Shown here piece after piece: positions 35,975 to 46,460 of a DNA stretch of 64,000 nucleotides. Each line of letters opens with the position of its first letter. Positions within the stretch are counted from its first letter, which is position 1. The position numbers and the translations under genes were made by a program. The notes under the pieces are model-generated. The model saw nothing but the letters and a program-made list of their open reading frames with translations, ran no database searches and was not told the DNA's origin. The stretch covers positions 68,011 through 132,010 of the forward strand of contig JANPWX010000480.1 in the NCBI GenBank assembly GCA_024734555.1, in the 5' to 3' direction. The stretch comes from Trochalopteron elliotii. Lineage: Eukaryota; Chordata; Aves; Passeriformes; Leiothrichidae.

Positions 35975-36094
35975 TGGACCCCCAGAGTGGCACAAAGGGA
36001 GCAGCCACGGTAAAGGTTACACATATTAACACATTGAAAATACTGCTTTTCCCAGGTTACATAGGAATATTTTAACGTGACCAGCTTTTGTCAG

Positions 36095-36126
36095 GTTTAA
36101 ACAAAAAAACAGGGTTTTGTTTAAAC
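36095..36126. repeat. Hairpin with a 12-bp perfect stem
   Basis: GTTTAAACAAAA (36095-36106) pairs with TTTTGTTTAAAC (36115-36126) around an 8-nt loop AAACAGGG. Each arm contains the 8-bp palindrome GTTTAAAC. It lies about 75 bp before the small CpG cluster. Confidence 0.9.
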
Positions 36127-36199
36127 TTAAACTTTCCTGTGAGAGCTTAAGTTTGGTTAAAGCCTTGCTGCATCTGTTCTGGCCTCCTTCCTCTTGCAG

Positions 36200-36350
36200 A
36201 ATGAGATCCGAGGGGGAGAGCTGGCAGCTTCTCCCCTCGGGGCAGCGCCGGGCTGAGCCGGGACCTCCCTGGGCGGAGTCTCAGGAGCGGCTGAAGTTTC
36301 TCCAGCGCTGACAGAGCCGGGACAGCGACAGCCAAAACCTGAAATCCGCC
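36200..36350. promoter_or_regulatory. Small CpG cluster with splice acceptor and ATG frame
   Basis: Eleven CpGs fall in about 140 bp (36209-36346), far above the surrounding density. A good acceptor, CCTTCCTCTTGCAG, ends at 36199, and an ATG at 36201 opens a 36-codon frame to 36311. The cluster is below the usual island length. It may be a promoter or first exon of a non-coding RNA, an unmethylated enhancer, or the end of a GC-rich repeat I do not recognise. Confidence 0.35.
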
Positions 36351-37398
36351 AGTGGCTCAGACATGGGCACAATGCTGAGAGCTGTGAGCATCACCAGGAG
36401 CAATTCACAGTGTAATAAATAATGGAAAGGAGGTTTTCCTGCCAGGACAGCATGTACAGAGTGGTTTTATGGTACCAAAAAAAAATCCCTTGGCTTTGAC
36501 TTTAGGGGAGCTTTGTTTGATTTCCAGATTTGTCACAGACACATCCAATTGTAGTTATGCCTAATCTCGGTTCCTAGAACAAATGCTTTCCATAAATAAT
36601 ATCATTAACTAATCTTGTAATAGTATATACTTTCTGTGGCCTTTAAAGTGGCTATGAATTTTAAATCCACCTTTTCCTATTCTTTGTTTTGATTTTCTAA
36701 TGAGCAAGAAGATGCAGTACCGTAGCTAGTCCCTGGGAGTCACAGTTTTAATACTTACTGTAGCTGCAGAAGCATCATCGACTGGATATCAGGAAGGCAG
36801 CAATGACTGGGACCCTTCATTGAAGAAACTCTGCTAGAAAAAATGACACTTCTACTAAAAATATCATTTCTGCAAGAGTAAGGATTTTTTCCTCCATCAA
36901 AACCTTAAATTGTGCAAAATGCTGTAGATTTTCTGATAAGATTTTCAATTTTTAATTTTGTGTTGGTTTTGATCTGAAACTGCTCTCTTTTCAACTCTGC
37001 TATGGAATGGCTTCAAAACAAACCACCCAACCACATTTCCTTAGGAGCAGCTTCAGCTGAAGTAGCATCTGAATGTTGATACATCTCACAGTAACTGATA
37101 CTCACTTAACTTGCTCTTGTGCACCAGGTGAGGTTGGAAATTTTTATGACTGTTTCTCCACTTGATCATGCATTCTATGGAGGTATGCTAGAGTAACCAG
37201 TTGTGGTGTGAAAATTATAAATGCTTAATTTTTACATGAAAAGTGGTGCTGGTAGGCTGAGGTATGTGGTTCTGTACACACAGATCTGCTCTTGGCTCCA
37301 GCTGCCTGTGCAATGTCCATGAGCTGCATGGACTTGGGTTCACTTTGTGTGTGGGAGGAAGCCTGTCAGGGTTACAGTGCTCTATATCCTCAATAACC
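36351..37398. other. Single-copy non-coding DNA
   Basis: No gene or repeat is recognised. Open frames in this stretch are short and cover little of it. Confidence 0.55.
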
Positions 37399-37417
37399 TT
37401 TTACTTTTCAGGTAAGC
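37399..37417 (+). promoter_or_regulatory. Juxtaposed splice acceptor and donor (recursive-site-like)
   Basis: TTTTACTTTTCAG ends at 37411 and is followed at once by GTAAGC. A pyrimidine tract plus CAG|GTAAG with no exon between is the pattern of recursive splice sites known from very long vertebrate introns. This makes sense only if the window is in a long plus-strand intron, which is unproven. The same pattern can arise by chance. Confidence 0.3.
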
Positions 37418-39002
37418 AAATGAGCTATTTCTGGCAGACAATAAGGGGATCTTTAAACTCTTGGAGAGAGATGTTTTTGTTGGTGGCAATGCCTCTTGGG
37501 AGCAGCTTTGGTAAAGGAAACATGACATATTTCCCCCTATTGCAAATACACCATCTATTCACTGTGACAGCATAGAGTAGACTGCTGTACCCATTCTTCC
37601 CTTGGAAAGCAAAAAACAGTTGTTTGATTGACTTTTCTGAAAATAAAATCAGATTTGGCTTCCGTAGGTCATCTCTTTGGCTGCTGGTTTCCTGTGATAG
37701 AGATCTGTGATTCCTTCATGGATGCTGCCACACCCCCGAGGTGCAGATACCTGCTGGCTGTGAGCAGAGCTGTCACCTGTGGGTCTTGCTGTCCCTTGTG
37801 GCAGTGCTCAGTGCTGTGGCTTCCCCAGAAAGGGCAGTGGAATGTGCTTTAGAGCAGCTGAGCAGCTTCCTCTTGATGTGCAAAGCACAGGGAAGGGAGA
37901 GTAAAACAGGTCAAAGGAGAAGCTGCTGTGTCCTGTCCTCTGTCACAGAATGAGGAGCAGGTGGGGACCAGGCAGTGTCCAACACCTGAAAAGGCAAATG
38001 ATGATGTTTTGGCTCTACATTTGCTTGGTTTACAGGGTACTGCACACTTCTGATAAAAACAGAATTTGACTGAAACTACGTTTTACTGAAACAACGTGAA
38101 CATGGTGGTGTGTCACAGCTGTTACCTCAAGCTTAGCTAGCAGCAACTTAGTGATCAAAATAATGTAGATTAAATAAGGTCTCATTAATAACATTTCATT
38201 TAAATGGCTTAAAAAGAAATCAAGTATCAATATGGTTTGTTGTTTGTTGGTTTGGGGTTTTTTTAATTGAATTGTCAAGTCACATCTCTGTTTTGTGCCG
38301 TGACTTTGCTATCACAGTTGCATTTGTCATCACAGCAAATATCTTGGGAAGGGGACTGGAGTAAATCAGTAGCAAAACTAAGTGTCATATTTGTGTCTGC
38401 AGTTGGAGGCTGCTATGAATTTTTCTGAACCACCTCAGGAGTAGCAGCTGCAGCTTCTTTGGGAGGATATTTGCTCTGATATTAAGGGAATGGAAAGTGG
38501 AGGAGAACAAAGAGCTTGTATTTGGCTAGGATTTACCAGGCTCTATTACAGTGGGTATGATGTATATTAAATAGATCCAACTTGCTGATAAAAGTATGTC
38601 CCTCTGGTAATAGAAAGGAGCCCATTTAATACTTGTATTTATAGTTGTTGCTTCATCCTTCTACACCATGTGGAAGAATACCTGTATGTATTAAGGATCT
38701 GATATAAATTCTTCCCTTGCTTGCAATGGAATAGGATTTTGGTGAAGCCAAGGGTTAATTACAGAGCAGTACCAATTCCTGGTAGGCTTATAAAGTCTGT
38801 GAGAGCTCTGGTGAGGATAAAAATGTGGAAAAAGAACTTTTTCCCAGCAGCAGAAACTAAAATTCTGGTTCACTGATTTTTTGCCCAATCCCAGCAGTAA
38901 AACAAGGCCTTGGGAATTGTAGAGGTTTCTGTTGAGCAATATCTGAATTTGAGTAGCCTGCTTATCTGGGAGATTGTAGAGTCCGAGACCCTTTAAAGGC
39001 CG
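37418..39002. other. Non-coding DNA with a GC-richer patch and GT tract
   Basis: The segment 37640-38000 is GC-richer with small overlapping open frames and no recognisable domain. A GT/T-rich low-complexity tract lies at about 38234-38264. A 105-codon minus-strand frame at 38691-39008 is unrecognised. Confidence 0.5.
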
Positions 39003-39120
39003 TTGCATTGCCTTTTTATTTATTATTCATTCAGTGAATAAATCAAATAGCTGCAGGCATCCATCTGTCATTTTGACGCCTGTCCCATCAATTCGAACAC
39101 GCAGCTGCACAAAGGGATGG
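39003..39120. promoter_or_regulatory. Candidate conserved non-coding element
   Basis: TTTATTTATTATTCATTCAG (39015-39034) leads into a compact block with TGTCATTTTGACG (39066-39078), CATCAATTCGAACACG and a CAGCTG E-box (39102-39107). It keeps two CpGs in CpG-poor surroundings and has no repeat features. This is the typical texture of deeply conserved vertebrate enhancers. Conservation is my impression, not a measured fact. Confidence 0.4.
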
Positions 39121-42100
39121 GCTCTCAATATACTCACCTCTGTCCCCAGCCTCCTCGCCCATCTGGAAAATAAAAATAAAGGCTGATGGATGAGTTACCT
39201 ACACAACCAGCTATTTTGGTTCTGTCCTCTGGGTTTGGGGTGATCTTTTACCCTCTCCTCTCTCTGGGAAAGGTAAGAAACAACTGACAAGTGCCTTCCA
39301 GGGTGTTCAGTGAGATGAGGCTCTTGATGAATCCATATATGTTCCATCACCTCTGAACCCCGAGTGCTTTGGTGCCCCAGCTCCTGCTACCCCAGAGCTG
39401 CTGGCTCGGCCACACTACCCAGACCCCAAGGCCAGATGCTGGCCAGGGCAGAGTTCCACAGCTGTCATCAGATGTTGCTTTCAGTTTCTGGGTCTGAAGA
39501 GAAGTGGCCAGGCTTTCCACTGTTATTCAAAAGCTGCATCTCTCTTTTTGGTTGATTTTTTTTTTTTCCAATTAGTGAAAACTCACTTGACTGGTCTCTG
39601 TCTCAGACAATTGTTTAGTTAACCTGGGAGATTTCAATCCATTTGCATTTTCCCCCTCAGGTTTTATCATAGCATGCTTTCAACTGAAGCTCTCAAGGTT
39701 TTATTTTGCATTGGAAATGAGCAGAGTTCAGGGGAGAAGCCTTTAGTGTCACATACATGCTGTTTAGAATATATTTTTGTTCAGAGCTTAAGATACAAAG
39801 TTAAAGGCAGAGTTCTTTTAGTCCATCTCTCTCTCCCTCCCTCTCAAATGTGCGAGTGCACATGAGAACAGCTTCACTGCAAACTGCCAACTGTTAAAAT
39901 CTTCTTTTAAGTTTTAAAGTAATTCATCCAGATTTCAGTCTTGTTGAGCTTGTTTGAGGGCACAGGAGAAATGCATGAGCCATGGACAAAGATACAATTC
40001 CGTGTGCTTTTTAAGTGCATATTCACAGTTAAAATTGACTTTGTGATTCTCCTTGCCTTTCTAATCTTTGCCTAAAGAAATAGGTTTGCAAATACATACA
40101 GTCTAACCAATATCTCTGTTTAAATCTGAAAACCTATTCTAGGGAGAATTTTTTCCAGTTGCTTGGTCCTGTTACCCAGAATCATATCTCTTTTGGAGTA
40201 CCCTATTATTTATGACAACAAGCATGATGATGATTAGCATAAACCATAGAACCAATACAAATGCCTCCTACCAAATATATGCTGAACGTGTCCTCAGGCA
40301 TTAAAGAAGTCAAGTGGATCAAGGAGTAGCTACGACTTTGCAGACGTGTGGTAAAAGCCCAGATTGTTACTGAATGTCCCCCAGCAATGAAGTAGTACTA
40401 CAGATAAATAACTAGTACTGTGAAAACATCTGTTAATTTTTATGTTCACTGGGGAATTCACACCACAAAAAATGCTGCTCCTTTGTTTGCAGTTAGCTGG
40501 ATTGCTTTTTAATTAGGATTAGATGGTGCAGGTTGGATTATTAGCAAAATTGTTTTCAGTTGACATGGTTGTAAAAAATATTCCTCTAATTTTATTGATT
40601 GTGAGAGCCAGCGTGAAACGTCTGACTGGATTTCCTGATGGCAGCCCACAGGGGTTTGTAACTCATTTGTCCCTTCCTTGTGCAGTTCTGCTTTGCTGTG
40701 TGAACAGTCTGTTTCTGCAGCATTAGGGAGCTCCAGTGTGGCTGGATCAGGCTGCATTTGCAAGAGCAAATTCCCTGTCTCTCCTGCTGTTCTCATCTTC
40801 AAAGGAAAATGAGGGAGAAGATTGCAGAGTTACGTAGATAGGTCAGGATATGGAGATTTTACAAAGAAATGGCTGTGCAATGGTTGGGGCCTGGGCCTCA
40901 AGGAACAGGGTGCCCATGGGGTAACTCTCCCCTGTGCTCTTAACTGCCTTTTCCAAAAGTTATCCTTCTTAGTAGGCAGCTCCTGCAGACCTTGCAGGCT
41001 CTGCACTGAGCCTTCTAAACTTAATTGAGCAGCAAAAGACAAATTATGCTGCTTCTCTTTGGTATGAAATATAAAATCAGAACAATATAAATTCAGTTTG
41101 GGTTCATCACTGGTGGCTTGTGCCTCTTGGGTGTCCTTGGCTGTGCACCTGGGGCTGGTGAGGAACCAAACCACCCCAGGGGCTGAGGGGCCACCAGTGC
41201 TCACTCTGCCATTTCTGCTGCGTGCTCAGTGAGGGGAGCATGGAGCCCTTTGTCCTTCTGTTTTACTCAGGATGAAAATATCTCCTGCTTTTTGTTGGAG
41301 GCTGGGCTGTGTCTTACAGAGGGTACAGGAATTGTAGAACATCTGGAGGGAGCAGAAAAGTGAAGGTTTGTACTGCTGGTTTCTGTGAATAACAATGTGT
41401 TTGCAAATGATTGGAGGTTTTCAGGGGAGAACTGTGGGGGGTTTTTTGTTTCAAGTGGAAGTCAGCTTTCAGCTTATATAGATTTATCCACTTTGGGGTA
41501 CAAAAGCCTGCTTTCTGCTCTGTGCTATTTTTCCTGAATGCCACAGGAGGCTTGATTCTTCCCTGACAGCTAGCTAAAGGGCACGCTTATTTGACAACTC
41601 CTTCATCAGTGAAAAAGTAGAAAAGACATTAATCTAAGGCCATGTGCAGCACAGTAGTACCAAGGAGCTTAATTTTACTTCAAAAAACAGTAGAGGAAGC
41701 TTCTTAGAGTGGTGTAGGGTTAACTGGGAAATCAAATTTCTCTAGGTATGTTCTAGCATGTGATCTGTGTATGGAGAGAACTACTTTCCAGAAATAAATC
41801 AAGTGATGGGATGGGAGGGCTGGTAGGAGGAGAGTGGGGAAACCCCACATGTGAAAGAAATATGAGAAATTGGGGTGTTCTTGGATCACACAAGATTAAC
41901 TCTACTTGCTGAGGATAACGGCACTGTACTAACTAGCTTTGCATAGGTTTTAAAATTATTTCTACTGAGACCTGGCTCGGGGTGTTATGCACACACAGTT
42001 CAAAGGCAGCCCTTGCAGTGAAGAACTTTGCAGGGAAGGGAAACCAGACTTTTTTTATGTGCCATTTGTTACTGGCCCTTGTGCGAGTTTTCATGGTCTC

Positions 42101-43319
42101 AGTGGGATATTGTGTGAATGTGGGGTGAGATGTGGGTTTGAGGGGACAGCAGTCCTCAAGTGAGCAAAATACAGATGTGCCTGCTGTAGTTAAACAGGTG
42201 AGTGGCCCCTGGAAGCCACAAGATTGTGAGGATGTCTGAGTGTAAGATGTGGCTTAGGCTGCTGTGAATCAGGGAATCAGCAGAGAAGAGAAGGGCAGAG
42301 AGCAGAGGGTTGTGAACTTCTGTAACACTGACTTTGGGCACAGCAATGAACTCATCACTCCTCTGAGAGTTTTGTAGTTCTGTTACTGACTTCAGCTGAG
42401 ACAAGGTTTCCCAAGTCTTTTTGTTTCCATTTTATAGCCTTCTATTATGATCCTGAGCCACTGATTTGGGCTTCTGCAGATGAACCCTTTTCAGACGTTA
42501 AGTTTCCTTGACAGTTTTAAATGTCAATCTGTTCTTAGCTGATGGATTAATGAAGCTTATTACAGGCTATGTTAATTTAGTCTGTATATGTAGATCTGCA
42601 TTTATAAGTAGCACGGAAACATGTTTTAACAGTTTTACATAATGACAGGTAAAACACTTGTCAGTTTTCAGCTGTCGATGAGAGGAGCTGAAAACCTGTC
42701 CACAAATACTTTCCTGGGTAGACAGAGCCTCCCTGCTTTGTTAGGGGATTTAGAAAGACCTTTTCTTGTGGACAGAGGAAGGAAAAAAAGGTAAAGTGCC
42801 AACACATCCAGTGGGCATTCTGTGTGTAATGTTGACAAGTGCCACCTAGGATGAGACCAGTCTAATTTGATTCCCATTAAAATTCAGTATTTGAGGTTTT
42901 ATTCATTCTTGTCTGCACTTGAGGCTGACATTACTACGAGAAACTGCTTTAGTGTTTAAAGAATTCAAACAACCCACAGACCAATCCCCAGACTTTAATT
43001 ACATAGAATGCTAGAAATGAACCTTGAGAGAGAGAGCTTTGTGCCAGCTGGGGGAGAAAAAAAGGCAAAATGATAAATCCTTTAGTGACATGCATAAGGA
43101 CATTTTAAAAAACTGGATTCCTTTGTCAGATTTATTTTATACTGGGAAGAAATGGTACCTTTTAGAGTTGAGCTGGAACTGGTCTGTGTAAGATGGTATT
43201 TCTGTTATTCACAAAAAAGCAGACTAAACAGAAAATGTGAGTTAGTAATTTCTGCAAGCTAAAGAGGAGCAATCCCTTTTAATAGTTAATTAGATGAAGT
43301 GAAGCCTTTACAATGTGCA
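39121..43319. other. Non-coding DNA
   Basis: No gene is recognised. A T12 run lies at 39556-39567. A plausible acceptor (CTGTCCCCAG near 39149) and donor (AAAG|GTAAGA near 39271) bracket a stretch with stops in all frames. The interval 40440-40620 holds TTTTTAATTAGGATTAG and looks enhancer-like. Minus-strand frames of 97 and 124 codons near 40.5-41.2 kb have no domains. Confidence 0.45.
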
Positions 43320-43540
43320 GTACTTATTTGCAATATGCATGAGGTGAAAACTGTGTATTATTAATATTTCTATATTTTCTTTGTGTAGTTGTCTTATAAA
43401 AACTTGGTTGCAAATAAATATATACTAAATCTGGGCAATAAAAAGACTGGCAGGCAGATAAACGGAGCGCTGGGCCCCTCTTTGCACATTATTGGAAATA
43501 GTAAAGTTCCTCATTGTTAGGTGAGTGCAATTAAGAGCTG
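43320..43540. promoter_or_regulatory. Candidate conserved non-coding element
   Basis: The block contains ATTTGCAATATGCATGAGG (octamer-like ATGCAT), AT-rich homeodomain-type sites, and a GC core AACGGAGCGCTGGGCCCC with two CpGs, followed by TTTGCACATTATTGG. It is non-repetitive and has enhancer-like texture. It ends near a strong donor-like TTAG|GTGAGT at 43521. Confidence 0.35.
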
Positions 43541-45722
43541 AGCATCTATTGCTTATGGAAGAGCCAGAGAAGAATCCAAATTTCACTCCTGTGACTTTGA
43601 GATAACGGGAGTGAAATGCAGAAATGTTTGTTTAACTTTGAACATATGAAGAGAACAAATCTGAGTAATGCAGCACGTGTGGAGTGTTTTGTGGTTTTTT
43701 TCAAAGTCACATTGACAATGACATTCTTCTTTCAGGCTGGGAATTAAAGGCAAAATATTTTTACTAAGTCTGTTTTGTATGGGATAGGCAACTGAAATCC
43801 TTGTCCCACTTTGTGTGCGACAGTGCTAGGGAATGACTCCTTTTGGTGTAACACCGTATACCAATAAGGCACATGGTTACAATTTTAAAGTCACGTCCTC
43901 TGCTCCACTTGAGATTGCAGGATTGGGGTTTTTTTCTGCTGCTCTGGGAGTCTGTGTTAGAGTTTTAAAGAAATAATACATCCAGTGGCTTTAAAGAAGA
44001 AATCCAATAATGGTTGTTTTGTTTGTTTAGATGCTGCCCTGCACATTGCAAGTGAAGTTATTGAAGTCAGTATTTTGCTGTCCTTATAGCCTGTTATAAA
44101 ATTGTAGTACTTGTGGCTGGGTTGAAGGGGTTGTTTGCCTCTAATAAAAAGCTTGGATTTTTTCTGTAACTTTGGCTTCACATTAGGGTGGCATCTCTGT
44201 GTTAAACACCTGTGACTTGCCCTTACCAGATAGAAGAGTGTAATGGTGCATTTAAAGTGCTGTAGGATCAAGCATTTGTGGCCTCTGTTTGTGACAGGGT
44301 GGCAGAGAGTGACACCACATCTGCAGGGTTGTACAGGGCTCTGAACTGTGTTTAGCACTTTTTGTCAAGGACGGGTAGAGAAAGGGGAGAGCACAGGCTG
44401 TGCTGAGGCAGAAAAGGAGCCCTATCCAGTACCTCTGGAGGGAAGTCCCCTGACTCCCACACCCACAGGTGTGGCTGTGTGTCAGGGATGGTCCCTGGCA
44501 GGTCAGAGGGGCAGTGGGAGCAATCTTCAGATGCAGCAGTGCCACTGCTGAGATCTGCTCTTTCAGATACGATCATCAGCTCAAGGCAGGGAACAGCTCT
44601 GCTGCCTTGCACCCTCTGAAATGAGGTTTCCAGCGTGCCTTACTCTTGATGTCAGGGCTGATGACAGCATCTCATTGTGGGTTGTGTCTGTTGCCTTCAT
44701 CAGTTACGGACTATGGCACCCCCATTCCTACTGAGATTGAACTCTTCTAACTTTATAATGCTTAATTTATCTGATAGGATGTAGTTTGTTTTGTTTCTTT
44801 TTATGACAGTCAGTTCCCTTCACAAAGAAGCAGAGCTGCTCTAGTGCTAGTGATGCATCACTGTGTGTACAGGGCAGCAGGGGGGAGCAGCATTTAAATG
44901 CAGACCTTCAGAAAGCACATCTTTGTGGCCGTCTAAACTTTGTATTCACAACCCAGCAGTATGGAAATGACCCGGGGGTCGTGTAATGCAATACCATGGG
45001 GTGCACCACAAAACACAGAGAGTCTGACAGGTGAGGAGCTGAGCTGGAAATCCAGCTGCTGAATTCAAGCTGCCGAATTAGTTTAGTGGAAGGAGATGTA
45101 AACCATTTTTCACAGATTGAAAGGAATTGCTGTAGGTTGTGATGCCCCTGACCTTTAAATATTTTTGACAGTAGGGCATAACCTGTTCTCATGAGAAGAA
45201 AATCCCCATCACAAAAGGACACCTTACATTATTCAATTCTTTGGTGTGTGGGGATAAGTAATTTTATTTGGAAAAGTTGGTATGATTTCATCACGAGGAT
45301 GCCCTCTGCTTTAATTTAATCTCCGTGACCTAAGTTCAAACCCATCACACATTGTATCAACTGCAAATAATTCCTTTGTAAAGATTGTCAGAAGTGAAAT
45401 AAGGTTAAGTCAGAACCCTACAGCTCTGCAGAATGCGTGACTAGCGCATATGAAGGGGTGATTGGCAATTGCTGGCCCAAGGGTCAGTTTTAAATTGTCC
45501 TTGCAAGAGTTGTCATCCTCAATCAAAGCTTCAGCTCAAAGACAAGGAAATTAGAGAAGCGTCTGAGTTGATCTCAACTTGAAAATTCTCAACAAGAGAA
45601 TTCAACAACAAAAGTTGGAGGTGATAATTTAAGAAATATTAGAAATGCAACTTTCTCTCCACCTGCATGTTTGTAACTAATACCACAAGCTACTTTCACA
45701 CTAATTTTTATCTTCTGATTTA
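43541..45722. other. Non-coding DNA upstream of an LTR
   Basis: No gene or repeat is recognised. The segment 44240-44630 is GC-richer with overlapping frames of 67-133 codons on both strands and no recognisable protein. The rest is ordinary. Confidence 0.5.
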
Positions 45723-46106
45723 AGTCCTGGTTTCACCTGGGATAGAGTTAATTTTTTTTTTTAGTAGCTGGTACTGTGATATGTTTTGAATTCAATATGA
45801 GAATAATGCTGGTAACACACTGATGCTGTAGCTGTTGCCCAGTAGTGCTCACTCAGTCAAGGACTTCTCAGTGTCTCATGCTCTGCAGGGAGAAGGTGCA
45901 CAGGAAGCCAGGGGAGAGCGTGGCCAGGACAGCTCGCCCAAACTTTCACCATCATTATCATTATATTTTACTTTATTTCAATTGTTAAAGTGTTCTTATC
46001 TCAACCCATGGGGGTTATATTTTTTGATTTTGGCCCCATCCCACTGAGGGCAGGGGAGTGAGTGGTTCTGCGGTATTGAGTTGCTGACTGGGTTTAAATC
46101 ACAAAA
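45723..46106 (+). mobile_element. Endogenous retrovirus solo LTR, internally deleted
   Basis: The 5' part (TCCTGGTTTCACCTGGGATA then GAGTTAAT, ...AGTAGCTGGTA..., TATGAGAATAATG, GGCCAGGACAGCTC) and the 3' part (TTATTTCAATTGTTAAAG, TCTTATCTCAACCCATGG, CCCCATCCCACTGAGGG, TTGCTGACTGGG) match in order a very common avian LTR that I know by sight. The middle, which in fuller copies lies between the GGACAGCT and TTTCAATT blocks, is missing. The terminal TG is mutated. No clear target duplication or internal retroviral genes are seen. Confidence 0.88.
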
Positions 46107-46344
46107 TCTTACTAGGTCAAAATTTTAAATAGTCACGTACTAGGAATTTAGGTGATAAATTGGTTTTCAAAGCATAGCAGAGGATGAACAACTAAGTCTG
46201 CCTACCCACCAGGAGGACTTCAGCCTGGTTGGGTGTTAGGGCATGTCAGAGGAAAGAAGGTTCTTAGCTTGTACCTTTGAGATGCCAAGATATTTATGAA
46301 GACAAAAGTCAGTCACCTCTGAGCCTGTAGAGTCTCGTGAATGC
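46107..46344. other. Non-coding spacer
   Basis: Nothing recognisable lies between the LTR and the GT-rich tract. Confidence 0.5.
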
Positions 46345-46460
46345 CTTGTTTGTTGTTGTGTTGCTGGGGGGCTTTTTTGTTTGTTTTGGTTGGTTGGGTT
46401 TTTGTTTGGTTTTGTTTGTTTGTTTCTGGGGGATTTGTTGTTTGCTTATTTTGGTTTTGG
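46345..46460 (+). repeat. GT-rich low-complexity tract
   Basis: The plus strand is almost only G and T for over 100 bases (GTTTGTTTTGGTTGGTTGGG-type units), with runs of G6 and T6. It translates into hydrophobic nonsense (66-codon frame at 46337-46537), which should not be read as a membrane protein. The C/A-rich strand could fold poorly; the G runs might form quadruplexes. Confidence 0.88.

Noticed and set aside
41108..41199. 10-bp inverted repeat CACTGGTGGC/GCCACCAGTG
   Set aside because: Several such pairs are expected by chance in 64 kb at this spacing.
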